Shown here: positions 1 through 6,867 of the stretch, piece after piece | How the letters are laid out: every line of letters begins with the position of its first letter | How positions within the stretch are numbered: the first letter of the stretch is position 1 | DNA from: Rhodocyclaceae bacterium | GTDB taxonomy: Bacteria; Pseudomonadota; Gammaproteobacteria; Burkholderiales; Rhodocyclaceae | Direction of reading: 5' to 3' | DNA: 16,840 bases | Assembly: GCA_023230455.1 (NCBI GenBank) | Contig: JALNXH010000038.1 | Coordinates: 1 to 16,840 of the forward strand | The notes under the pieces: generated by a model | Database searches by the model: none | What the model saw: only the letters and a program-made list of their open reading frames with translations | Told to the model about the DNA's origin: nothing | Translations under genes and position numbers: made by a program

Positions 1-187
1 CGCACAGCTTGCCCTGGCTGAACGGACAGTCCGGGTCGCCGCGCACTTCGGTCACCACTCCGTTCACCCGGTGCGCCAGCATTCCGCAGGTCGCCGCCGG
101 ACAGCCGTAGCAGGTGGTCTTCAACCACTGATCTTCCTTGGCGCCGACCTTGGCCGGAGAGTTCACGCTCGTGTCCCGTGCATTCAT
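1..187 (-). CDS. Molybdopterin oxidoreductase, N-terminal fragment (runs off left edge)
   Basis: Reverse-strand reading from ATG at 187-185 gives 62 residues before the window ends. It holds a cysteine set typical of the N-terminal [4Fe-4S] domain of the DMSO-reductase / MopB superfamily: C26-x2-C29-x4-C34-x27-C62, the last followed by the window edge. Known members of the superfamily use this cluster to pass electrons to a bis-MGD molybdenum or tungsten centre. A strong Shine-Dalgarno (GGAGGA, complement of 191-196) sits just upstream of the ATG and fixes the start. The first 25 residues are polar, with no twin-arginine motif or hydrophobic stretch, so the protein is either cytoplasmic or exported with a partner. 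The substrate cannot be told from this piece. It is divergent from the pilus operon and probably functionally unrelated. Confidence 0.85.
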   Translation of the reverse strand, partial: MNARDTSVNSPAKVGAKEDQWLKTTCYGCPAATCGMLAHRVNGVVTEVRGDPDCPFSQGKLC

Positions 188-709
188 ATTTCCTCCAAAG
201 CAATCGAGTAGCTCCTGAAGCAGCGCTCTCGATGTTCGCAATGTCGCCAACCTATTGACGACGAATGCATAATTTGTCTTTTTCCTGCACCCGACGGCTC
301 AAGATGCGGATTCCATCTGCTGAAATCGGCGACGTCATCACCGCCACTATTCAGCGGAGCAAGCTTACGCTTTCGGCCACCACAAATCAACCCATGTTCA
401 TTTGCAAAAAAACGGGAAGACGCCTCCATATAAAAATAAAATATTGTTTATATACATCATGTTAAAAATAAACGCATCGCCAAAATCGATAGAAACAAAG
501 CTCGCTAAATTTCAGGAAACAATCGCTATAAGAACCATACTCACTACAAAGCAATCAAGGCTCGATATGGCATTCAAAAATCGAACATGCCAAGTAGAGA
601 CTACAGCCCACCCAGCCACCCCACGCAAACTCAAATTCAGACATCAATTCCGACAAACGAATGGGCCGACGAGCCTCCACAGGCCGCCAGCAATGGCGAG
701 TCATGCGCT
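188..709. other. Divergent intergenic region with A+T-rich core
   Basis: About 520 bases separate the divergent oxidoreductase and response-regulator genes. From 421 to 600 the sequence is only about 34% G+C by my count (61 of 180), against about 60% in the flanking genes, and it is rich in A-tracts and TATA-like strings such as those at 428-455. It should hold promoters for both directions, but I find no well-spaced -35/-10 pair: TTGCAA at 402-407 and TATAAA at 429-434 are 21 bases apart, too far. I see no convincing sigma-54 -24/-12 element. The short reading frames here have no recognisable product. Confidence 0.6.
191..196 (-). promoter_or_regulatory. Shine-Dalgarno of the molybdopterin oxidoreductase gene
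   Basis: TCCTCC on the + strand reads GGAGGA on the - strand, three bases before the ATG at 187-185. This is the clearest ribosome-binding site in the window and decides the start over the in-window ATG at 183-181, which is in a different frame. Confidence 0.7.
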
Positions 710-2182
710 ATGATCGCCGCCATGATTGACCGCTCATCGGCCTCCAGCCCCAGTAACCACCCCCGTCTGCTGATCGTCGACGACGACCCGTTAATAGCCG
801 ACACCCTGGCTTACATCCTGACAGCCGATTTCCGCGTCACCACGACGGCGTCGCGACAGGAAGCGGTGGATGCGCTGCGTGCAATGGACGCACCTCCCGA
901 TCTGGCCTTGGTCGATCTGGGTCTGCCACCGACAACCCATCGCCCCGACGAAGGCTATGCCCTGATCGGCGAATTGCTTGCCCACGTGCCCGCAATAAAG
1001 ATTTTCGTCCTCTCCGGACAAAACGAAAAAGCCAACGCGCGCCATGCGCGAGCCTTGGGCGCCACGGATTTCATCGCCAAACCGGCCGATCCCGCGCAAC
1101 TTCGCCGCACGCTGCTCCAGGCGTTGACCTTCAAGGTAGCAGATGCACCGGCGCCACTCAGAGCGGCCAGCGGCATCGTCGGTGAAAGTTTCCCGATCCA
1201 GAAATTACGCGCGCAGATCAGGCAATATGCCGACTCGCCATTTCCCGTGCTGATCGAAGGAGAATCCGGCAGCGGCAAGGAAGTGATTGCGGGCGCCCTG
1301 CATGAACTCTCGAAACGCGCTGGATGCCCTTATCTGGCGCTGAATTGCGCTGCGATTTCCCCTACCCTCGTAGAACCCACTCTGTTCGGCTACGCCAAGG
1401 GTGCCTTTACCGGCGCAACCAACGCCAAATCCGGCTATTTCGAGGATGCGGCCGATGGCACCCTGTTTCTCGATGAAATAGGTGAGCTTCCGCTGGAACT
1501 CCAGGCCAAGCTCCTGCGTGTACTGGAGAATGGCGAGTTTCAACGCGTCGGCGAAACCCAGACAAAAGTAAGCCGGGCCCGAGTGATCGCCGCCACCAAC
1601 CGCGATCTGCGCCGCGAAGTCAAGGAAGGCCGTTTCCGCGGCGACCTGTATCACCGCGTTTCGGTGTTTTCCGTCAATGCACCGCCCTTGCGCGAGATGG
1701 GCACGGATCGCCTGCTGCTGCTAAATCACTTCCGCAACTACTACGCCGCCCAGACGACCTCGCAGCCTTTTTCTCTAGCAACCGAAGCCCAGCAGCGCTG
1801 GCTGGAGTACTGTTTCCCCGGCAACGTCCGGGAACTACGCAACATCGTCATCAGGCTGATTGCCAAGCATCCAGGGGAGATGGTCGACGCAACCCAGCTC
1901 GAAGCCGAGTTCGACACCGCAGCCCAGCCCGCTTCGCTCAGAACCGACGGCGAAGCCGATGACTTGCATGTCTTGGCACTCAAGGAACTTCAAGTCAATC
2001 CCAACTTCAACCTCGACGATACCCTGCGCCGCTGGGAACGTGCCTATATAGAAGCAGCACAACAGCTAGCGCAGGGCAACGTCAGCCAGACCGCACGCCT
2101 GCTCGGCATCCACCGCACGACACTTTACAACCGCATGGAAGTGCTGACCCGGGGCCGCACAGGCTCCCCACTCGACAAGTGA
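710..2182 (+). CDS. Sigma-54-dependent response regulator (NtrC family)
   Basis: The protein is 490 residues from ATG 710. Domains: receiver (about 19-140) with acidic pocket D24/D25, phosphoacceptor D69, S102 and K124; a sigma-54 AAA+ domain (about 155-385) with Walker A G184-K190, the sigma-54-contacting GAFTGA loop at 231-236 and Walker B D255-E256; and a C-terminal Fis-type helix-turn-helix (about 455-478). It should, when phosphorylated, open sigma-54 promoters. Start choice is uncertain: GGCGAG at 695-700 lies 9 bases before ATG 710. ATG 722 is also possible, and the frame is open back to ATG 587, but that extension is low-complexity and lies partly in A+T-rich sequence, so I reject it. 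It is the first gene of the block and overlaps the next only if that starts at GTG 2179. No partner histidine kinase is visible. Its targets are inferred to be pilus genes. Confidence 0.92.
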   Translation: MIAAMIDRSSASSPSNHPRLLIVDDDPLIADTLAYILTADFRVTTTASRQEAVDALRAMDAPPDLALVDLGLPPTTHRPDEGYALIGELLAHVPAIKIFVLSGQNEKANARHARALGATDFIAKPADPAQLRRTLLQALTFKVADAPAPLRAASGIVGESFPIQKLRAQIRQYADSPFPVLIEGESGSGKEVIAGALHELSKRAGCPYLALNCAAISPTLVEPTLFGYAKGAFTGATNAKSGYFEDAADGTLFLDEIGELPLELQAKLLRVLENGEFQRVGETQTKVSRARVIAATNRDLRREVKEGRFRGDLYHRVSVFSVNAPPLREMGTDRLLLLNHFRNYYAAQTTSQPFSLATEAQQRWLEYCFPGNVRELRNIVIRLIAKHPGEMVDATQLEAEFDTAAQPASLRTDGEADDLHVLALKELQVNPNFNLDDTLRRWERAYIEAAQQLAQGNVSQTARLLGIHRTTLYNRMEVLTRGRTGSPLDK

Positions 2183-2187
2183 GCGCT

Positions 2188-3567
2188 ATGTATCTGGATC
2201 ATTTCGGCCTCAGCGAACCACCGTTCCGCATCACCCCGCATACCGACTTCTTCTTTTCCGGCGCCAAGCGGGGGGCCACTTTGGACGCCCTGCTTTACGC
2301 CATCACGCATGACGAAGGGATCGTCAAGGTCAGCGGCGAAGTCGGCAGCGGCAAGACCATGCTCTGTCGGGTTTTGATGGAGCGCCTGCCATCCAACGTA
2401 TCCATCGTCTATCTGGCCAACCCCTCACTATCCCGCGACGACATCCTGTATGCGATTGCCGACGAATTGCAACTCCGCCTCCCCGAGCAGGCCCGACCCA
2501 GCACACTCATCCGCGCGCTCTACGATCAGCTGATCAACCTTTACGGCCAGGGCCGCCGAGTTGTGATCCTGATTGACGAAGCCCACGCCATGCCGAGCGA
2601 AACACTCGAAGAAGTGCGCCTGCTATCCAATCTTGAGTCGAGCCGGCACAAGCTTCTGCAACTGGTGCTATTCGGACAGCCGGAACTCAACGACGTCCTC
2701 GGTCGACCCGACATGCGCCAGCTCAAGGAGCGCATCACCCATAATTTTCAACTCGAACCGCTGGTCCGCGATGACGTCGCCGAATATCTGGAATTCCGCA
2801 TGCGCGCCGCCGGCTACCGCGGCCCCAATGTTTTCAGCCCACAGGCAACGCGACTGATCGCCGAAGCATCGGAAGGACTGACCCGCCGCATCAACATCCT
2901 GGCCGACAAATCTCTGTTGGCGGCCTTTTCAGATGCGACCCATCAGATCACCGCCAAGCAGGTGCGCGCCGCGATTCGCGACAGCGAATTCAGTGCCAAC
3001 GTCAAGACGAACATCACCCACCCGGTGCATCTGGGGGCCGTCACCAAGTCCGCCCTACTGATGGCAGGAGGAGCCGCCATCGGCATCCTCGCGGCGCTAC
3101 TCTTGCTGGACCCGACGCAAGCTCCCAGTCCAGCAGCCCACCCGGCCGCCGCACCGACGCCGACAATCTCCTCGCCGGCGATTGCAGCAGCCGCGCCCAT
3201 TCCCATTGCATCTGCAATCCCCCCTGCCGCTTCGCCGACAACGACAAAATCCGCGACTGATCGCTATCTCGAAGCCGGAAGGGTCTGGCTCGAACAAGCC
3301 GACGACGAACGCTGGTTCATTCAGTTGCTAGCGGCCGACGCCGACGAGCAGTCACGGGTCGAAAGCTTCGCCCGCAAACTCCCCTCAGCGCAACTCGACG
3401 ACGCCAAGATAAAGATCTATCTATCTGATTTAAGCGGGAAAATGCGTTACGGCATAATCTATGGCGACTATCAGAGTGCCACCGAAGCCAAGGCGCAGAT
3501 ACGTCGCTTTCCAGCTTGGCTACAAACTCAACGTCCGTTCCCCCGTCCGGTCAGACAGTTGCGTTAA
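2188..3567 (+). CDS. mshM: MshM/ExeA-type AAA+ ATPase with membrane segment and C-terminal SPOR domain
   Basis: The protein is 459 residues from ATG 2188. The first residues (MYLDHFGL, then PF) match the usual start of the ExeA/GspA/MshM family, so I prefer this to the in-frame GTG at 2179, which would overlap the previous stop by four bases. Walker A is GEVGSGKT at 50-57 and Walker B is D130-E131 followed by AH; AAA_22-type sensor and lid sequence extends to about 268. A transmembrane segment (288-307) is followed by an Ala/Pro-rich linker (309-360). The last 80 residues resemble the DamX-type SPOR domain, including the closing pattern of AKA...FP...LQ...P.P.RPVRQL. SPOR domains bind denuded septal peptidoglycan in known proteins. 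In type II systems, ExeA helps the secretin pass peptidoglycan; here the SPOR module would do the glycan contact (inference). Vibrio MshM lacks such a tail as far as I recall. Confidence 0.85.
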   Translation: MYLDHFGLSEPPFRITPHTDFFFSGAKRGATLDALLYAITHDEGIVKVSGEVGSGKTMLCRVLMERLPSNVSIVYLANPSLSRDDILYAIADELQLRLPEQARPSTLIRALYDQLINLYGQGRRVVILIDEAHAMPSETLEEVRLLSNLESSRHKLLQLVLFGQPELNDVLGRPDMRQLKERITHNFQLEPLVRDDVAEYLEFRMRAAGYRGPNVFSPQATRLIAEASEGLTRRINILADKSLLAAFSDATHQITAKQVRAAIRDSEFSANVKTNITHPVHLGAVTKSALLMAGGAAIGILAALLLLDPTQAPSPAAHPAAAPTPTISSPAIAAAAPIPIASAIPPAASPTTTKSATDRYLEAGRVWLEQADDERWFIQLLAADADEQSRVESFARKLPSAQLDDAKIKIYLSDLSGKMRYGIIYGDYQSATEAKAQIRRFPAWLQTQRPFPRPVRQLR

Positions 3568-3577
3568 CACATCCGCA

Positions 3578-3609
3578 TATCGGGCTGAAGTGGGGGTTTT
3601 ACCCCGATA
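3578..3609. repeat. Inverted repeat with two alternative stems
   Basis: TATCGGG (3578-3584) is exactly complementary to CCCGATA (3603-3609), giving a 7-bp stem around an 18-base loop. Within the loop, GGGGT at 3594-3598 can instead pair with ACCCC (3601-3605) across two or three bases, so the two stems compete for the same C's. No T-run follows, so it is not a standard Rho-independent terminator. It lies 11 bases after the mshM stop and ahead of the possible promoter at 3628. It may be an operator, a Rho-related element or an mRNA 3' end stabiliser. Confidence 0.4.
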
Positions 3610-3627
3610 ATCAAATAATTCATTAAG

Positions 3628-3655
3628 TTGCAAGCAATTTCTTAAGTGGTATCAT
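3628..3655 (+). promoter_or_regulatory. Possible sigma-70 promoter for the secretin and downstream pilus genes
   Basis: TTGCAA (3628-3633, 4 of 6 to consensus) and TATCAT (3650-3655, 5 of 6) are separated by 16 bases, in A+T-rich sequence unlike the coding flanks. Transcription would begin near 3662, about 20 bases before the Shine-Dalgarno of the secretin. A broken dyad, TTAAG-TTGC / GCAA-CTTAA (3623-3645, with three extra T's), spans the -35 region and could be an operator. No sigma-54 element is seen here although the regulator upstream is sigma-54-dependent. Confidence 0.35.
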
Positions 3656-3680
3656 AAGATCTATCGTACTCTGCCCGGAT

Positions 3681-3684
3681 GAGG
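3681..3684 (+). promoter_or_regulatory. Shine-Dalgarno deciding the GTG start of the secretin
   Basis: GAGG at 3681-3684 stands nine bases before GTG 3694. This start places a lipoprotein signal peptide exactly at the N-terminus, which supports GTG over any later ATG. Confidence 0.5.
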
Positions 3685-3693
3685 TAACAGCGC

Positions 3694-5511
3694 GTGCGCT
3701 TCCAATCACAACGCTTGATTCCTACCAGCGCGGTCATCTCGGCTTTCATTCTGTCCGGCTGTACCAGCACCCCAACTCCCAGGCCAATCTCCGATACGCA
3801 TTTGCACGCCGAATCGGCGGTGGCTCGAAACGATTCCGCCGCCATTCCGGCACCGGTTCAGTCTGCTATTTCGCTCCCGCGACCGAAAGCCGCGCCGAAG
3901 ACCGAAACCTATAGTGTCGTCGTCAGCAACGTCAAAGCACAGGATCTGCTCTTTGCGCTGGCCCGCGACGCCAAACTAAACGTCGACGTGCATCCCGGCA
4001 TCGGCGGTACCGTCTCGTTGAATGCCATAGACCAGACCCTGCAGCAACTCCTTACCCGCATCGCCAAGCAGGTGGACATGCGCTGGGAACTCGACGGCCC
4101 CAACCTTATCGTGATGCCGGACACACCCTTCCTGCGTACCTATCCGATCGACTACGTGAACATGACGCGGGACGTCAATGTCACGATGTCGGTGAATTCG
4201 CAGGTCAGTTCCGGCGTCGCCGGTGCATCGGGCGGTGGCGCGGGAAACAGTACTGTCACCAAAATCGAGAACACTGCCAAGAACCGCTTCTGGGAAACCC
4301 TGGAAAAGAACATCAAAGATCTCCTGCGCGAGACCGACAAAATCTTACCGGAAGGCTCCAGCGAGACGGTCATCGAACGTTCGGATCAGCAGACCGCCAC
4401 GGGGACACAAACGACGACCGGCAAGGGCGGCACTGTCACGCAAACAGCCACCGGCGACAGAAACAGCGCCAGCGCTCAGCAGGAAGGAATGACCGTTGTA
4501 CGCCGGACGACCTTCCGCGAGGCGGCGTCGGTCATAGTCAACCCGGAGAACGGCGTTGTCACGGTCCGCGCCACCTCGCGCCAGCATGAGAAAGTACAGG
4601 AATTCCTCGACAACGTAATGAACAGCGCACGGCGTCAGGTGATGATCGAAGCAACCATCGTTCAGGTGAATTTGAGCGATGGCTATCAGCAAGGGATCGA
4701 CTGGTCGCGCCTCAGGGCAGACGGTAGCGGATTCGGGCTCCAGCTCCCAACGTTGAGTTCCAGTCCCACCGACATCAAGCCGTTTGTCATTTCACGTACG
4801 GACAATTCAAACCCGTTGAACCTGACTTTGGATTTGAAACTACTAGAAAGCTTCGGGACAGTAAACGTATTGTCCAGTCCCAGGCTTTCAGTTCTCAACA
4901 ATCAGACTGCCGTATTGAAGGTTGTTGAGAATTACGTCTATTTCACAGTCAAATCCGATGCAACGGCTGGACAAACGGGTAGTGCAGTAGTTGCCTTCAC
5001 TACGACACCTCAAACCGTATCGGTCGGGCTCGTGATGTCCGTAACGCCGCAAATTGGCTCAAACGGATCGATCATCCTCAATGTGCGGCCTTCGATTTCC
5101 AGCATTTCCGGCTTTCAGATTGATCCCAATCCTGACTTGAAGACTATAGAAAACAAGGTTCCTCAAATTCAGACGCGGGAAATCGAGTCCATCATGCGCA
5201 TCCAAAATGGCGAAATTGCCGTCTTGGGGGGGTTGATGGAAGAACGCAGCGATTACAAAACCGGACGCGTTCCTGGCGCAAGCGCCGTACCGCTTGTAGG
5301 AGAGTTGTTTTCCAGCCGCAACAACTCGACGACGAAATCCGAACTTGTCATTTTCTTGCGGCCGGTCATCGTGCGCGATCCGGGCATCGATGGCGATTAC
5401 CACACGTTGAAAGCGTCGTTGCCTGCGCAAAACTTCCATCACCCCCCGCCACATGCCAAGATATTTTCCGGGACTGGGGGCAACGAACTACCCTCAGGGA
5501 TCCGCCCATGA
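3694..5511 (+). CDS. mshL: MshL-type secretin (outer-membrane pilus/secretion pore), lipoprotein
   Basis: The protein has 605 residues with a GTG start. A lipoprotein signal ends in the lipobox L20-S21-G22-C23, so the secretin probably targets itself to the outer membrane. An N-terminal STN/N1-type domain lies at about 72-150 (YSVVVSNVKAQDLL onward). A Gly-rich stretch (about 170-188) and a Thr/Gln/Gly-rich stretch (about 228-268) separate it from a second N-domain (about 270-330, ending in RRQVMIEATIVQVNLSDGYQ). The C-terminal secretin channel domain runs from about 380 to 565, with the family signature around VPGASAVPLVGELFSS and ELVIFLRPVIV. This order matches MSHA-type MshL better than PilQ, because no AMIN domain is present. 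Its last codon overlaps the next start (ATGA, 5508-5511), so translation is coupled. The channel domain is lower in G+C than the flanks. MshL versus general GspD remains a family-level call. Confidence 0.9.
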   Translation: MRFQSQRLIPTSAVISAFILSGCTSTPTPRPISDTHLHAESAVARNDSAAIPAPVQSAISLPRPKAAPKTETYSVVVSNVKAQDLLFALARDAKLNVDVHPGIGGTVSLNAIDQTLQQLLTRIAKQVDMRWELDGPNLIVMPDTPFLRTYPIDYVNMTRDVNVTMSVNSQVSSGVAGASGGGAGNSTVTKIENTAKNRFWETLEKNIKDLLRETDKILPEGSSETVIERSDQQTATGTQTTTGKGGTVTQTATGDRNSASAQQEGMTVVRRTTFREAASVIVNPENGVVTVRATSRQHEKVQEFLDNVMNSARRQVMIEATIVQVNLSDGYQQGIDWSRLRADGSGFGLQLPTLSSSPTDIKPFVISRTDNSNPLNLTLDLKLLESFGTVNVLSSPRLSVLNNQTAVLKVVENYVYFTVKSDATAGQTGSAVVAFTTTPQTVSVGLVMSVTPQIGSNGSIILNVRPSISSISGFQIDPNPDLKTIENKVPQIQTREIESIMRIQNGEIAVLGGLMEERSDYKTGRVPGASAVPLVGELFSSRNNSTTKSELVIFLRPVIVRDPGIDGDYHTLKASLPAQNFHHPPPHAKIFSGTGGNELPSGIRP

Positions 5512-6827
5512 GCCTGCTGATGGAGGCGCTGAAAAAGGCGGAAGCCGCCAAGCGTCGCTCCCAGACTGAGCCCTCCCTGCCCGAGGACGGCACGACGCTC
5601 GAGTTGGCGCCGCTCGGCGCATTTCCTCCTGCCGCCGCCGAACCGCCTCCACCGGCAGCGACCTCGCTCCCGGCATTGCCCTCCGATCTGGAGATTCTCG
5701 ATGCCGAATTTCTCCATAGCGCACCGCCGCCGCGTCGTATCGAAAAATCTCCGCCGGCCCCCGAGATAAAGTCGGCGACAGTCGAGCCGCAGAAGATTCC
5801 CGTGCCGGAGATTCCCTACGAACCAAGGGAAATGCGCGGTATCCCACCGCAACCGTTTCAGCCGCGCGCTACAGCGCCGAAACCCGAGGCGAAAGCCTCG
5901 GAACAGGAGGCGGTGCAGAATCTGTTCGACGCCAAGCACACCGCAGCGCCCGTGCGAAAAAACCTCATCGTTGCCATAGGACTCTTCAGTCTGATTGCCG
6001 CAGTCGGCATCGGCATCTATTTCTGGCTGCAACTTCAGCCGAAATCATCCTTGACGCTGGCGGCACGCAACGCCCCACTGCGGCAAACGATCGCCCAACC
6101 GCAACCGCCTCCGCCTGTCGCAGCACTGCCGGTCGTAGAACCGCAGCCCGAGACGGAGGAACCGGAACAAGCGGACGCGAAACCGGCAAAGCAGACTACC
6201 GTGGTCGTCGAACCGGCGCCCGCGCCGGCCGTCCCGATCCGCGTAACTACGACCAAATTCAAACTCGATCCGGCCCTCGACAAAGGTTACAACGCCTTGC
6301 AGCAAGGCGATTGGGCGACGGCGCTCAGCGCCTACGAGGCCGCTCTGAAGAACGACTCGGCCAACATCGATGCCCTGCATGGAATGGCCGTCGTCAACCT
6401 GCGCCTGGGCAAGAGCGCCGAAGCCGACTTGTACTTCCAGCGTGCGCTGGAATCCGATCCGAAAGACAGCTTGGCGATCGCCGGCCTCGCCAATCTGCGC
6501 GGGCAATCGAGCAGCGCACAGACAGAAAGCCGTCTAAAGGGCATATTGGCGGACCAACCGAGCAACGCCGCAGTAAATTTCGCGCTGGGTAATCTCTATG
6601 CTCAACAAAACCGCTGGGGCGACGCTCAGCAGGCATATTTCCGGGCAATGGACGGCGATCCCGAAAATTCCGACTTCCTGTTCAACCTCGCCGTTGCGCT
6701 CGACCATCTGCACCAGGTCAAACCGGCCGCACAGTATTACGCCCGCGCCCTTGACGCTGCGAAAAAGCGCCCAGGCGGTTTCGATCCGGCGCAGGCATCG
6801 GAAAGACTGAAAAAATTGCAGCCATAA
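5508..6827 (+). CDS. mshN: MshN-like inner-membrane TPR protein
   Basis: The protein has 439 residues. The N-terminus (MSLLMEALKKAEAAKRR) is a helix often seen at the start of TPR proteins in betaproteobacterial pilus clusters. It is followed by a long Pro/Ala-rich cytoplasmic region, one transmembrane segment (about 152-174), a Pro/Glu-rich periplasmic linker, and tetratricopeptide repeats from about 250 to 435 with typical spacing (GYNALQQGDWATALSAYEAA, then LGKSAEADLYFQRALESDP). TPR proteins at this position (MshN, or PilF-like in spirit) are thought to assist secretin or pilus assembly; the exact partner is not evident. The start overlaps the secretin stop by four bases. A 40-base gap follows before mshE. 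No catalytic motif is seen. Confidence 0.75.
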   Translation: MSLLMEALKKAEAAKRRSQTEPSLPEDGTTLELAPLGAFPPAAAEPPPPAATSLPALPSDLEILDAEFLHSAPPPRRIEKSPPAPEIKSATVEPQKIPVPEIPYEPREMRGIPPQPFQPRATAPKPEAKASEQEAVQNLFDAKHTAAPVRKNLIVAIGLFSLIAAVGIGIYFWLQLQPKSSLTLAARNAPLRQTIAQPQPPPPVAALPVVEPQPETEEPEQADAKPAKQTTVVVEPAPAPAVPIRVTTTKFKLDPALDKGYNALQQGDWATALSAYEAALKNDSANIDALHGMAVVNLRLGKSAEADLYFQRALESDPKDSLAIAGLANLRGQSSSAQTESRLKGILADQPSNAAVNFALGNLYAQQNRWGDAQQAYFRAMDGDPENSDFLFNLAVALDHLHQVKPAAQYYARALDAAKKRPGGFDPAQASERLKKLQP

Positions 6828-6867
6828 GCTATTCGGCGTCGAAGCAATTGCCCATAATGAACGCCGA

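Noticed and set aside
265..465. Short + strand reading frame between the divergent genes
   Set aside because: It gives a 66-residue product with no recognisable domain, no Shine-Dalgarno, and its end lies in the A+T-rich region. A faint likeness to a molybdate-binding (Mop) strand is too short to trust.
587..709. N-terminal extension of the response regulator from ATG 587
   Set aside because: The added 41 residues are Pro/Thr/Gln-rich with no domain, and they start in A+T-rich sequence. The receiver domain needs only about 18 residues before its first acidic pair.
694..709. Sigma-54-like element TGGC...GC before ATG 710
   Set aside because: GG and GC have the right 12-base offset, but the -12 half (GCGCT) and the A-Y positions mismatch, and it would leave no leader before the start codon.
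3578..3609. Rho-independent terminator after mshM
   Set aside because: The stem exists but no T-run follows, so it is reported only as an inverted repeat.
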